The notes: generated by a model not told the origin, from the sequence alone. Shown: positions 8,664-16,845, counted from the stretch's first letter. The stretch is DNA of 64,000 nucleotides from Bifidobacterium apri (GCF_009299485.1 NZ_WBSO01000005.1:1-64000), one strand, 5' to 3'. A program made the numbers and translations.

Positions 8664-9905
8664 ATGGCAGCATACGCGACAGATGCGCGGAAATCCGCGG
8701 AATCAGACAATGACAACAGGCAGACATCGGATGTCCAATGGTTCAGCGGCTCCCCGCAAACCCACCGGGTGGCTCGCGCCATCGCACAATACGGCCCCAT
8801 CGCACGCACGACGCTCGCCCAACTCCTAGGAGTGTCACAAGGCGCATTGTCGCGCATCACCAGCGATCTGATATACGAAGGCGTCATCGAGGAGCTCCCC
8901 GCCGGCACGACAGAACAAGGCAAGCTGCCGCAGGGCTTCACCCCGAAAGAACCGCGCGAAAAACGAGGGCGCCCCCAGACCAATCTGCGCCTGCGGGCCG
9001 GCGAGCGCACCTTCCTCGGCGTCAACATCCACGGTTCCGAGGTCAGCATTGTGGCTGTTGACGCACTGTGCCGGCCGGTCGGGCCGTGTCGCACGTTCAC
9101 GCTTGAATCCACCAAACCGCAGGATGTTGCCACGCTGATCGGCAGCGCGATCCAAGATTACCGCCGGTCCGTCGCCCCCAGTCCAGTGGCTGTCGGGCTG
9201 AGTTTTGGCGGGCATGCCGAGGATGACCGGTATGTGACGTATGCGCCGTTCTTGCATTGGGACGGCAGGGTTGATGCCGCCGGGGCGATTGAACAGACCG
9301 GCGGACTGCCGACGGCGGTGTTCAATGATCTGGATTCGTTACTGCAGTATGAGAGCTGGTTCGGGGCGGGAATCGGCGTGCGGCGGTTTGCGGTGGTCAC
9401 CATTGGGGCGGGCGTCGGGTATTCGCTTGCAGAAGACGGGATGCCTGTGGACTACCCGGACAAAAGTTACGGTCTGGCAGGACATATTCTTGTCGACCCG
9501 GAGGGACCGCGTTGCTATGCGGGGCATACCGGCTGTTCGCAATGTCTGACCAATGACTCCTTGGCCGAGGAGTATTCGGCCTTGGTGGGGCATATGGTCA
9601 CCTTCGACCAGTTCGCCGCCGATGCGCAACAAGGGACCGCTCAGGCGCGGCAACTGGTCAACCGGCTGTGCTTCCGTCTTGGTGTGCTGGTGTCCACGGT
9701 CGCGAACTTCGCGATGCCGTCCAAGGTGCTGATCAGCGGGGAATCCTCATACTTGGCGAAGATGAACCGGGAGTCCATCCGCAATGGCATCAACTGGTAT
9801 CGTCCCAGCCAGGCGGCGACCGTTGACTTCGAAATTCTCGACTTCTCTTGGGAAAGCTGGGCGAAAGCCGCGGCAGCGCGGGCAATTGCGCGGTATATCG
9901 GGTGA
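8664..9905 (+). CDS. ROK family transcriptional regulator
   Basis: A 413-residue NagC/XylR-like regulator. An N-terminal winged helix (TLAQLLGVSQGALSRITSDL, about residues 50-70) is followed by a ROK sugar-kinase-like domain with the phosphate segment LGVNIHGSEVS, the GLSFGGHAED segment and the zinc site CYAGHTGCSQC. The start at 8664 is supported by AAGGAG five bases upstream; the frame extends to 8535 without further support. Divergent from the ABC importer operon, so it probably represses it until a sugar or sugar phosphate binds. Only 6 nt separate its stop from the next gene, a bacteriocin-locus response regulator. Confidence 0.9.
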   Translation: MAAYATDARKSAESDNDNRQTSDVQWFSGSPQTHRVARAIAQYGPIARTTLAQLLGVSQGALSRITSDLIYEGVIEELPAGTTEQGKLPQGFTPKEPREKRGRPQTNLRLRAGERTFLGVNIHGSEVSIVAVDALCRPVGPCRTFTLESTKPQDVATLIGSAIQDYRRSVAPSPVAVGLSFGGHAEDDRYVTYAPFLHWDGRVDAAGAIEQTGGLPTAVFNDLDSLLQYESWFGAGIGVRRFAVVTIGAGVGYSLAEDGMPVDYPDKSYGLAGHILVDPEGPRCYAGHTGCSQCLTNDSLAEEYSALVGHMVTFDQFAADAQQGTAQARQLVNRLCFRLGVLVSTVANFAMPSKVLISGESSYLAKMNRESIRNGINWYRPSQAATVDFEILDFSWESWAKAAAARAIARYIG

Positions 9906-9911
9906 GGCGGG

Positions 9912-10601
9912 GTGGCCATGGGATTGAAGTCAGAGGGCACGGCGATACCGCACTTCACCATCGGCGTCGTGGACAATGACGCATTCGCCCTTGCCGCGAT
10001 GGGCAACTACCTGTCACGCGCCCTCGCCGACAGCACCGACCTGGATTGGCTGACGACATCAGCCACGACAGCGATACACCGTTGCCTGACCGAACCATGC
10101 CCAGACATGCTGCTCGTGGACATGTCCATGTCCGAAATGAGCGGAATCGAAGTCATCCGCACCATCCGGGAACGAGACAGCCGCATCATGCTGCTCGCGG
10201 TAACATCCTTCCCTCTTGATGAATACGCGCAATCCGCGGCGGATGCCGGCGCCCAGGCAATCGCAGCAAAGGGCGACGTGCGACAGCTCACGGCAACGAT
10301 ACTCGGCGTGCAACGCAGGCAACCATATCGATACGCTTCCATCGATTTTCCCCTTGCACAAGACGCGTTCGCACGGCTTGCACACCATCGGCAACACGAT
10401 GGCATCGATTCGTTGACACCTCGCGAACGTACCATTGTCGAACTCAGCGCCGACGGCAACACCTCGGTCAATATCGCGCGGCAGCTGGGGCTCTCCCCCG
10501 CGACAGTCGGAACATATATCCAGCGCGCCTGCCGCAAATGCGGAGTCAAGAACAGGGTCCAGCTCATTGCGCTTCTGGTCAAGCGGAGGAATACCAGATG
10601 A
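9912..10601 (+). CDS. Response regulator, NarL/FixJ (LuxR-HTH) family
   Basis: A 229-residue DNA-binding response regulator. The receiver domain has the acidic pocket (DND, 21-23), phosphoacceptor D70 in MLLVDMSMSEMSG, the conserved serine region (AVTS) and the lysine in AIAAKGD. The C-terminal LuxR-type helix-turn-helix runs from SLTPRERTIVELSADG to the end. GTG 9912 or ATG 9918 could start it; both share the GAGGCGG ribosome site. The stop overlaps the kinase gene by 4 nt (ATGA). It probably controls the bacteriocin genes that begin 1.4 kb downstream; the palindrome at 11872-11891 is a candidate site. Confidence 0.88.
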   Translation: MAMGLKSEGTAIPHFTIGVVDNDAFALAAMGNYLSRALADSTDLDWLTTSATTAIHRCLTEPCPDMLLVDMSMSEMSGIEVIRTIRERDSRIMLLAVTSFPLDEYAQSAADAGAQAIAAKGDVRQLTATILGVQRRQPYRYASIDFPLAQDAFARLAHHRQHDGIDSLTPRERTIVELSADGNTSVNIARQLGLSPATVGTYIQRACRKCGVKNRVQLIALLVKRRNTR

Positions 10602-11839
10602 GTACGCGACAATTGTGCCAACGCTTTCGTCAGCAGTTCAAATCACAAGGCTACGGCGAAATCTTGCTTTTCGGGCAACCCGTGATGACGCCTGCAACAG
10701 GGCAACGTCTCTTCCTTGCAGCCGTCATGGCTGTCTGCCTGGTTGCAGACTGCTACCCAGCGGCGACCGGACTTGCCGACGACCAATCCGGGCCGATCGC
10801 CTGGATACTGCTTGTCATGTATGCGTGCGCCTGCGCGTTGCTACCTCTCATGCCGCAATGGATGAGCATTGGCGTCATCGCGCTCACTGCAATCTGCATA
10901 CCGTTGCCGTGGACGCATCTCGAAGATCTGACATTCGGGTGCGCGCTGGCGTTCGCTGCGCTGTACTACTGCCTGCCCACGTGGATTGGATTGGCAGTCC
11001 AAGTGGCGTTTACCGCCGAGTTCGCCATCTATCACGTATTCTGGGGCCGAGGGACGGCATTCGTCATTATCGGCATCATCTTGCAGGTCGCGTCCTCTGT
11101 TATCGGATACACCTACCGTCGGCAACGGCTGAACGAACAGAACAAGCGCAACGCGGAGCTCCTGCACCAAGCCGAGGCGTCTATTGCACGCACGGAACGC
11201 GACCTCTCGCTGGCACGCAACCTTCATGACACGCTGACCAACGATCTGGCAAGTATTTCCATGCTCTGCGGAACGCTCCTCCTTGATTGCAAGGATCCGG
11301 AACAACGACGTACGTTGCGCGCGATTGACGATACGTCCCGCGAAGCCATGCAGTGCGCTCACCATGTCATTGACGTGCTGCGCAATACAGGAGAATCTCG
11401 CACAGCTTCAATGTCGGACGCATGGCAGAACTCGTTGCGCGAATTGCTTGACCGGCAGGCACGGCACCTTACGGCCTGCGGATACCATGGAGCGGCAACA
11501 TTTGAGCACAATTTCGAACAGATGCCGATACGCCAAGACGTATACGACGAACTGGCATCGTTCACCATCGAACTGTTCGCGAATATCGAGCACCATTGCC
11601 CAAACGGCGGCGATTTCTCCATTCGTTACCGAATCGAACATGGCCGACTGGTCATCGTACAGACGAACACGGCTGGCGAGGATGACAGACATACGCGATC
11701 CTGCAGGGGGCTGGCATTGCACCGTCGCATCATCGAGTCAATGGGCGGGGAATTGACATACGCAACGGATGAGGATGTCTGGATGTTGCGCGCCGCTTTC
11801 GTGCTTTCTCCCGCTGCTGTACCGCGTTCCCGGCACTGA
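10598..11839 (+). CDS. Sensor histidine kinase, NarX/DesK-like (HisKA_3)
   Basis: A 413-residue membrane sensor. Five or six hydrophobic helices span about residues 37-170 with only short loops, then a coiled linker, then the dimerisation motif RNLHDTLTNDLA with the phospho-acceptor H210. The ATPase domain is degenerate: an N-box-like ANIEHHC and a G-box-like CRGLALHRR are seen, but not a full DxGxG. ATG 10598 overlaps the regulator stop and follows GGAGG. Partner of the regulator at 9912. With so little extracytoplasmic sequence it may sense membrane stress or a membrane-active peptide; that is inference. Confidence 0.85.
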   Translation: MSTRQLCQRFRQQFKSQGYGEILLFGQPVMTPATGQRLFLAAVMAVCLVADCYPAATGLADDQSGPIAWILLVMYACACALLPLMPQWMSIGVIALTAICIPLPWTHLEDLTFGCALAFAALYYCLPTWIGLAVQVAFTAEFAIYHVFWGRGTAFVIIGIILQVASSVIGYTYRRQRLNEQNKRNAELLHQAEASIARTERDLSLARNLHDTLTNDLASISMLCGTLLLDCKDPEQRRTLRAIDDTSREAMQCAHHVIDVLRNTGESRTASMSDAWQNSLRELLDRQARHLTACGYHGAATFEHNFEQMPIRQDVYDELASFTIELFANIEHHCPNGGDFSIRYRIEHGRLVIVQTNTAGEDDRHTRSCRGLALHRRIIESMGGELTYATDEDVWMLRAAFVLSPAAVPRSRH

Positions 11840-11871
11840 GCCGCACCTCTCGCATCGGATCAATCGCGCAC

Positions 11872-11891
11872 CTGTCATTGAACAATGACAG
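11872..11891. promoter_or_regulatory. 20-bp palindrome upstream of the bacteriocin gene
   Basis: CTGTCATTG-AA-CAATGACAG has perfect 9-bp arms and a 2-bp centre. It lies 32 nt after the kinase stop and 87 nt before the peptide start. The size and symmetry suit a dimeric NarL-type regulator. No T-run follows, so it is less likely to be a terminator. Confidence 0.5.
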
Positions 11892-11978
11892 AACATGGAT
11901 TCGCCTGTTCTCACTTCCTACCGTATGTCCCAAGGTGAGGGAATGAGCCCGAACCCAGATTCCGAAAGGAGCGAGAAG

Positions 11979-12272
11979 TTGAACAATATCAAAAAACAAG
12001 TAACAGCGACGGTGCTCGCAATTACCATGTTGTTTGCCAGCGCAGGGGCAGCATGTGCTAGCACAGTATATTACCGCGGAACACGTGTGAGCTGGGACCA
12101 TGGGCGCTCATATGGTGTGTACAGCTATTCAAACGTTCAATCGCATTATTATGATCATTCTTCCACCGCGAACACCACATGGTCCGGTTGGAAGAAAGCT
12201 GGAACATCAGCGAACGCACGACAATTTATAGGTACCCATCCGGCAACTGCATATTGGGATTGCCGGGGCTAA
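11979..12272 (+). CDS. Lactococcin 972 family bacteriocin-like precursor
   Basis: A 97-residue secreted peptide. The TTG at 11979 is chosen because GAAAGGAG lies 7-8 nt before it and gives a textbook Sec signal peptide: MNNIKKQ, a hydrophobic core, then SAGAACA with predicted cleavage after residue 27. The mature part would be 70 residues, close to the 66 of lactococcin 972, with the family pattern of W-x-HG (WDHG, 39-42), YSYSN (48-52), a histidine/tyrosine cluster (HYYDHSSTA) and a late WxxAG segment (WKKAG). Lactococcin 972 blocks septum formation through lipid II. Unusual: one cysteine, three residues from the C-terminus. GC is about 49% by hand count, well below its neighbours. The following DUF1430-like and ABC genes fit this family's usual gene set. 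An upstream ATG (11895) would spoil the signal peptide. Confidence 0.8.
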   Translation: MNNIKKQVTATVLAITMLFASAGAACASTVYYRGTRVSWDHGRSYGVYSYSNVQSHYYDHSSTANTTWSGWKKAGTSANARQFIGTHPATAYWDCRG

Positions 12273-12307
12273 TTCGAAAATATTTGCCTCAGCATAACCA
12301 CTCATAA

Positions 12308-12327
12308 GGGCATCAATATTGATGCCC
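12308..12327 (+). terminator. Perfect 20-bp hairpin between peptide and export/immunity genes
   Basis: GGGCATCAAT-ATTGATGCCC is a perfect palindrome, 35 nt after the bacteriocin stop, followed by a weak pyrimidine/T stretch. It may act as a partial terminator or as a stabilising 3' end that sets a high ratio of peptide message to downstream message. Confidence 0.6.
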
Positions 12328-12353
12328 CGCTATCCTTTTGTCAGGAGAAACCG

Positions 12354-14558
12354 ATGCAACGGTGGATGAACATCGTCATAGTGCTGTTGTTAACGCTGAT
12401 GAGCGTGGCGACCGCGATGCTTTCATTATCAGCGCTCAGCGACCGGTATTCCCGGATAATCAGCGATTACCCGCAGCAGAGCCGATCCGTATTCCTCACG
12501 GACATTGCGCAAGAGAACAGTGATTCCGCTCTCGACCTGCTGAAAACCAGGGTCGCCGGTGCACATGGGACCATTATTCGAACAGACAGCAAGCTCGCCG
12601 ACAATGACGAGGGAGCGGCTTGCGGGTATCTCATCGGCGTCTTCGGAGATGTCCAACGGCACCCAGACGATATGCGACTCACCGCTTTCGGGAGCACCGT
12701 GCTCGATGCAACGACACTGTCGAAGCTCCTGCGTGCTGAACAGCATGCGACGTTGGGACTGGACCAGAATCGCGCCGATATGATCGCCGACCTGCCCAAC
12801 GTGCGATACGGAACCAGCGTGACCGTCATGCAACTGGACAGACTCGCGGAACGCTCCGGCACAGTGAACGGAGAATACCGAATCATAGGACTATCGCAAT
12901 CACAATATGATGCGCTCGTCTCCAGTCTGAGTGCGGCGACAGGAATAAGCGCCGAACGTCTGCAACAGCCCCTTCACGGCTCCGATACCACCGATAATCT
13001 CCAACGTACCATCGCCGAATGCCTCCTCGCCGCTGCCACCATACTGCTCACCGTCATTTTGGTTCTCGGCGCCTACCAGCAATTCAGCACACTGGGAATC
13101 CACATCATGCTGGGCTGGTCTCGCATCGGATACGCCTGGATGGTATACCGGCCAATGCTGCTATGGTCACTGGTCACGCTGCCGATTATCGCCGCATGCG
13201 TGTTCTGGGGTGTCACATCGTTCCCTATTTCAGGGCAGCTGACCGCATACTGCCTGACACGCGGCATTGTCGTATGCGCACTTGCCCTTCTCGCAGCCTG
13301 TCTCGGGTCATGCGTATTCCTGACCGTTCATCCAGTCGATGCCATTCGCAATCGGATATCGAAGCGAGGACTGCTCGTCGTGCTTGTCATCCTGTATTGC
13401 TGCTCATCAGGCGCGTTAGTATCCGGCGGCACCGCCATGGACAGCCCGATGCATGAAGTCCAGCATCTCAGCTCGATACGCGCTTCATGGTCACCCTATC
13501 GGTCGATGCGGCTGCTGTACCATGAGACGCCCGGAACGAACCAAAGCAGTTTCACCGGGCAATCAAGCGAGCACTTCAAAGAAACCTACGACTGGTATTC
13601 CTCCATCGCCGGCCAAAAAGGCGTGTATATCGCGAATATGGCGCATTACAACGAAGATAATCTCCAGTCGTGGGAAGCCATCTACCATGCCGCTCCGGAA
13701 CAACCGTTCTGGCAACTCGATGCATCCCCAAACTATCTGACAGATCAAGGGTTTGCTATCCCCCAGGAGGTTACGAACCGGGCAAAACGCGGCGAACGCA
13801 TCTTCCTCATACCTGACACGTGGACCGCCCGGCAGCGCACAGCCATGGAAACATACCAGAAGCTGGATAGCGAGCATAACGCCGAGTGGAAAGGATCGAT
13901 CGTCACGTCGTACATGAAGCATCGCGATATCAGTTTTGTGACATATCACCCGTCCGTCAAACTGTTCACGTGGAATACCGACGACACATTGCCCAACTGG
14001 ACAACCGACCCGGTAATACTCGTATGCACCCCCGAAAACATGACACCATTCGAGGGAGAGAATCTCAGCGCCGTTGGTCTGGAAAACAGCATGATCAAGC
14101 TCAGCGAGCCGGCCGCACAACGATACGCGACCCAACGGTATTTTGCGCAATATCATTTGGAAGACAACAATCCGCAGTATATTCCGGTCGATGATTTCAT
14201 CGCCGGCCTGACGAAGACCGCGACCCAGACCATTCAGTTCTTCGGTTTGGTCATGGCGTTCCTCGCATCACTCGAACTGGTGCTGTCCATAGCGATGTGC
14301 CGGATTTTCGCGGCGACGTACCGTACCCGTATCGCGGTCAAACGGCTGCTCGGATACCCGCTGGTCAGCATCTTTGCGCCCACATTCCTTACCGTTGTAC
14401 TGGTATCGACGATATCCATCGCCATTGCGGCTTTCATTCATTCCATGGCGGCATTCGCATTCACCACGCTTCTAGCAGTGCTCCAGACTGTCATCCTCCT
14501 GTCGGACACGCGACGAATCGCAACCAAGGAACTGGCCACCATGATCGCGCAGGAATAA
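12354..14558 (+). CDS. Bacteriocin-associated integral membrane protein (DUF1430-like)
   Basis: A 734-residue membrane protein with one N-terminal helix (residues 6-28), a large extracytoplasmic region (30-215), a cluster of four helices (about 222-370), a second large extracytoplasmic domain (375-610), and three C-terminal helices (about 618-720). This layout resembles FtsX/MacB-like permeases and the roughly 700-residue putative immunity/transport protein that accompanies lactococcin 972 peptides. ATG 12354 follows CAGGAGAAACCG. With the ABC ATPase downstream it probably forms an exporter or self-protection complex; the peptide itself has a Sec signal, so immunity rather than export is the more likely job. 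Confidence 0.8.
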   Translation: MQRWMNIVIVLLLTLMSVATAMLSLSALSDRYSRIISDYPQQSRSVFLTDIAQENSDSALDLLKTRVAGAHGTIIRTDSKLADNDEGAACGYLIGVFGDVQRHPDDMRLTAFGSTVLDATTLSKLLRAEQHATLGLDQNRADMIADLPNVRYGTSVTVMQLDRLAERSGTVNGEYRIIGLSQSQYDALVSSLSAATGISAERLQQPLHGSDTTDNLQRTIAECLLAAATILLTVILVLGAYQQFSTLGIHIMLGWSRIGYAWMVYRPMLLWSLVTLPIIAACVFWGVTSFPISGQLTAYCLTRGIVVCALALLAACLGSCVFLTVHPVDAIRNRISKRGLLVVLVILYCCSSGALVSGGTAMDSPMHEVQHLSSIRASWSPYRSMRLLYHETPGTNQSSFTGQSSEHFKETYDWYSSIAGQKGVYIANMAHYNEDNLQSWEAIYHAAPEQPFWQLDASPNYLTDQGFAIPQEVTNRAKRGERIFLIPDTWTARQRTAMETYQKLDSEHNAEWKGSIVTSYMKHRDISFVTYHPSVKLFTWNTDDTLPNWTTDPVILVCTPENMTPFEGENLSAVGLENSMIKLSEPAAQRYATQRYFAQYHLEDNNPQYIPVDDFIAGLTKTATQTIQFFGLVMAFLASLELVLSIAMCRIFAATYRTRIAVKRLLGYPLVSIFAPTFLTVVLVSTISIAIAAFIHSMAAFAFTTLLAVLQTVILLSDTRRIATKELATMIAQE

Positions 14559-14625
14559 TGCGACTATCGACCTTGCCGCCGAAAGCGCGACCCATCATCC
14601 CAATTATCATCCGAAAGGCATCATC

Positions 14626-15321
14626 ATGACGACACAGATTGGACAGCCCATAGTGGACATCCAGGACGTCTCCAAAACCTTCGCGAACCGAACCGTGCTG
14701 GAACATGTCACGGCATCCGTGGCATGTGGAGAGAGCCTGGCGATTACCGGCCCATCAGGCTCGGGAAAATCAACACTGCTCAATATGATTGGACTACTGG
14801 ACGAGCCGACAACAGGTCGCATCTGCTTTGAGGGCTCTGCATATCCCGGCATGAATTCCGCTGCGGCGACCCGCATGCGCCGCAACCGCATCAACTACCT
14901 GTTCCAGTCCTACGCCCTCATCACCGATATCACTGCGTTGGACAATGTGCTACTCGGATTGAAATATGCGCCAGGCAATACAGAAGATAAGCGCGATGAC
15001 GCTGTAAATCTGCTTCAACGACTCGGCTTGGGACAAGTTATCAACGACCGTGTCATGACACTTTCCGGCGGCGAACAACAACGCGTTGCTCTCGCCCGAT
15101 GCATGCTCAAGCCCGGAGACCTGATTCTCGCAGATGAACCAACAGGAGCCCTTGATCCGCATCTTGCCCATGACATGTTCAGCCAGATGCTGCAACTCCA
15201 ACGCGATTTCGGGAAGACCCTGGTCGTTGTCACGCACGACGAAACAATCGCCCAGCGCTGTGACAGGCGACTGTGCCTCACACGGGAGGCGTCAGGCAGA
15301 ACCACGCTGGAGGCGGTCTGA
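14626..15321 (+). CDS. ABC transporter ATP-binding protein, lactococcin 972 group
   Basis: A 231-residue LolD/MacB-like ATPase. Walker A GPSGSGKST (about 45-53), Q-loop LFQSYAL, signature LSGGEQQRVALAR, Walker B LILADEPTGALD and the H-loop VVTHD are all intact. ATG 14626 has an AAAGG ribosome site; the gap to the membrane-protein gene is 67 nt. The partner is the 734-residue protein at 12354. Genes of this type are the usual last member of lactococcin 972-like loci and are thought to protect the producer. Confidence 0.88.
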   Translation: MTTQIGQPIVDIQDVSKTFANRTVLEHVTASVACGESLAITGPSGSGKSTLLNMIGLLDEPTTGRICFEGSAYPGMNSAAATRMRRNRINYLFQSYALITDITALDNVLLGLKYAPGNTEDKRDDAVNLLQRLGLGQVINDRVMTLSGGEQQRVALARCMLKPGDLILADEPTGALDPHLAHDMFSQMLQLQRDFGKTLVVVTHDETIAQRCDRRLCLTREASGRTTLEAV

Positions 15322-15410
15322 GAGGTTGCTGGAACCGGTGCGGCGCAGACGTGTAACGCGGCCGCAAACCCAAAGTAAGGGGCGGCGTGAGCCATCGTTG
15401 CAGGCCGGTG

Positions 15411-15721
15411 TATGAGAATTGGCTCGCACAACAGGCTGTCAGGAGGGCGGAACGACGAAGTCCGTGTGTTCCGCCCGCCGTTTTGTGAGCGAATCCTCAC
15501 ACCAAGACGCCCAAACGTGCCGGATTGTCCAATCCGGCGGCATCCACCCACCACTGTGTGAGCGAATCCTCACAAAGCGATACTCGAGCAACCCCGAATC
15601 GCCCTCTCAGGGTGTTTGCAGTGGCCGGTTTGTGAGCGAATCCTCACAAAGTGAGTATCCCAGACTGCCGAATCAGCAACTCACTGCACTCTACCGCGCA
15701 GTTTGTGAGCGAATCCTCACA
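15411..15721. repeat. Array A: 18-bp palindrome at 73-74 bp spacing (5 units)
   Basis: Four identical copies of TGTGAGCGAATCCTCACA start at 15484, 15557, 15631 and 15704. A diverged copy in the opposite orientation (TATGAGAATTGGCTCGCA, 15 of 18 matching the reverse complement) starts at 15411, exactly one period earlier. Start-to-start distances are 73, 73, 74 and 73 bp. The 55-56 bp between copies is mostly unique. The array fills most of the 476-nt gap between convergent genes ending at 15321 (+) and 15798 (-). See array B at 25514-25750. Confidence 0.85.
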
Positions 15722-15797
15722 TCAAGACGGGGCCACACAACCGACATGCCGCCGGCCGCACAGCCCCGAACCACACTCGGCAACCGCCCCGTATCAG

Positions 15798-16704
15798 CTA
15801 CTGCAACTGGTACGTGTGTGAAACCTTGGCGCCTGAGAAATCAAAGGTGCCGCTCACTTCGACATCCACCGGCGAATCGTCCTGGAGCACGTAGCCGACA
15901 CTCACCTGCTGGGTTGCGCCGGGCTGCACCTCCTGAAGGCTGGCATTGGAATCGTAGCCGGCCGGCGCTTCCGTATAGATCGCCAAGTCAAGCTCCTTGC
16001 CATTCTGGAAAGCTTTCGCGGATGTCGCCACCGAGAACACCTGGTTCTTGTCGGTGTTGTTCGTCCACTCGTAGGTCACCAGCACAGTCGGCTGACCGTT
16101 GTAATCAGCCCCAGACTTGGCGGCGGACACAATCTTGACGTGAAGCTTGTCAAGATCACCCTCAGTATCCTGCGCCCCAGACGCCGCAGCAGCGGAAGAC
16201 GACGATTCACCGCCGCTCTTCTTCGCATCAGACGAAGCCGACTGGGACGTGGTGGAAGACGTGCCAAGCGCATCATCAAGCGCCTTGCCAGTAGCCTGCT
16301 GCATCACCAGCGTAATCACCATCGCCAAAATCGTCAGAATAACCGCTGCGATTGCGAGCCCCCTGCCGCGGCGCTTGCCGTACCGCTTGGTGGCAACCAT
16401 GCCGACAATACCGAACACCAGACCGATCACACCAAGAATGAACGCGACATTGTTGATGATGGGGATGAAACTGAAAATAATGCCGATGATACCAAGTACC
16501 AGTCCTGTGATCGCGGCGGCGCTCAACTTGCGCGGACGGTCTTCATCAGGGTCATTGTCTGGCGCAGGTTGAGGGTATACGGTGTTCGGCGGGAGCGTCC
16601 CCCCCGGGAGTCGCCTGCATCGTGGGAGCCACCTGCTGTTGCGGCGTGTATACGGTTTGAGAGCCGCCATACGGCTGCGGCTCAAACTGCTGATTGTTGT
16701 CCAT
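15798..16704 (-). CDS. DUF5067-like membrane protein, frame broken by a G7 tract
   Basis: The main frame (C-terminal about 265 residues) has three hydrophobic segments (ITGLVLGIIGIIFSFIPII; VAFILGVIGLVFGIVGMV; LAIAAVILTILAMVITLVM), a Ser/Ala-rich linker and a C-terminal domain with VTYEWTNNTDKNQVFS, which resembles the extracellular DUF5067 domain. The natural start is ATG 16704 (GAGG five bases upstream), giving a Gln/Pro/Tyr-rich head beginning MDNNQQFEPQPYGG. That frame joins the main one only if the G tract at 16599-16605 has 6 rather than 7 Gs; with 7 it stops after about 50 codons. This may be slippage-based switching, a recent mutation or a sequencing error. Confidence 0.7.
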
Positions 16705-16845
16705 GTCATCCTCGCTTTTCTCTTCCGGTCAGGACAATCCCCACGCTACGGCCGAAGGAAAAATGCGGAAAGTGTACGACAGGCCGTACCGATATGCCCG
16801 AAAGGACAATAGCCACACGACGATCATGTGAGTACAGTGGGCGAC

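Noticed and set aside
15484-15501. CRP/FNR-type or lac-operator-like binding sites in the arrays
   Set aside because: TGTGA and TCACA are 8 bp apart rather than the 6 bp of CRP sites, and the copies are not upstream of promoters. The likeness to the lac operator half-site (TGTGAGCG) is probably chance.
15411-15721. CRISPR array
   Set aside because: Repeats are only 18 bp and palindromic, spacers are 55-56 bp, some spacers are related, there are few units and no cas genes in the window. Both arrays sit between convergent genes.
16707-16709. ATG 16709 as the true start of the DUF5067-like protein in the unbroken frame
   Set aside because: GAGG touches this ATG with no spacing and the first 35 residues are Arg/Ser-rich shadow sequence; the +1 frame from 16704 looks coding.
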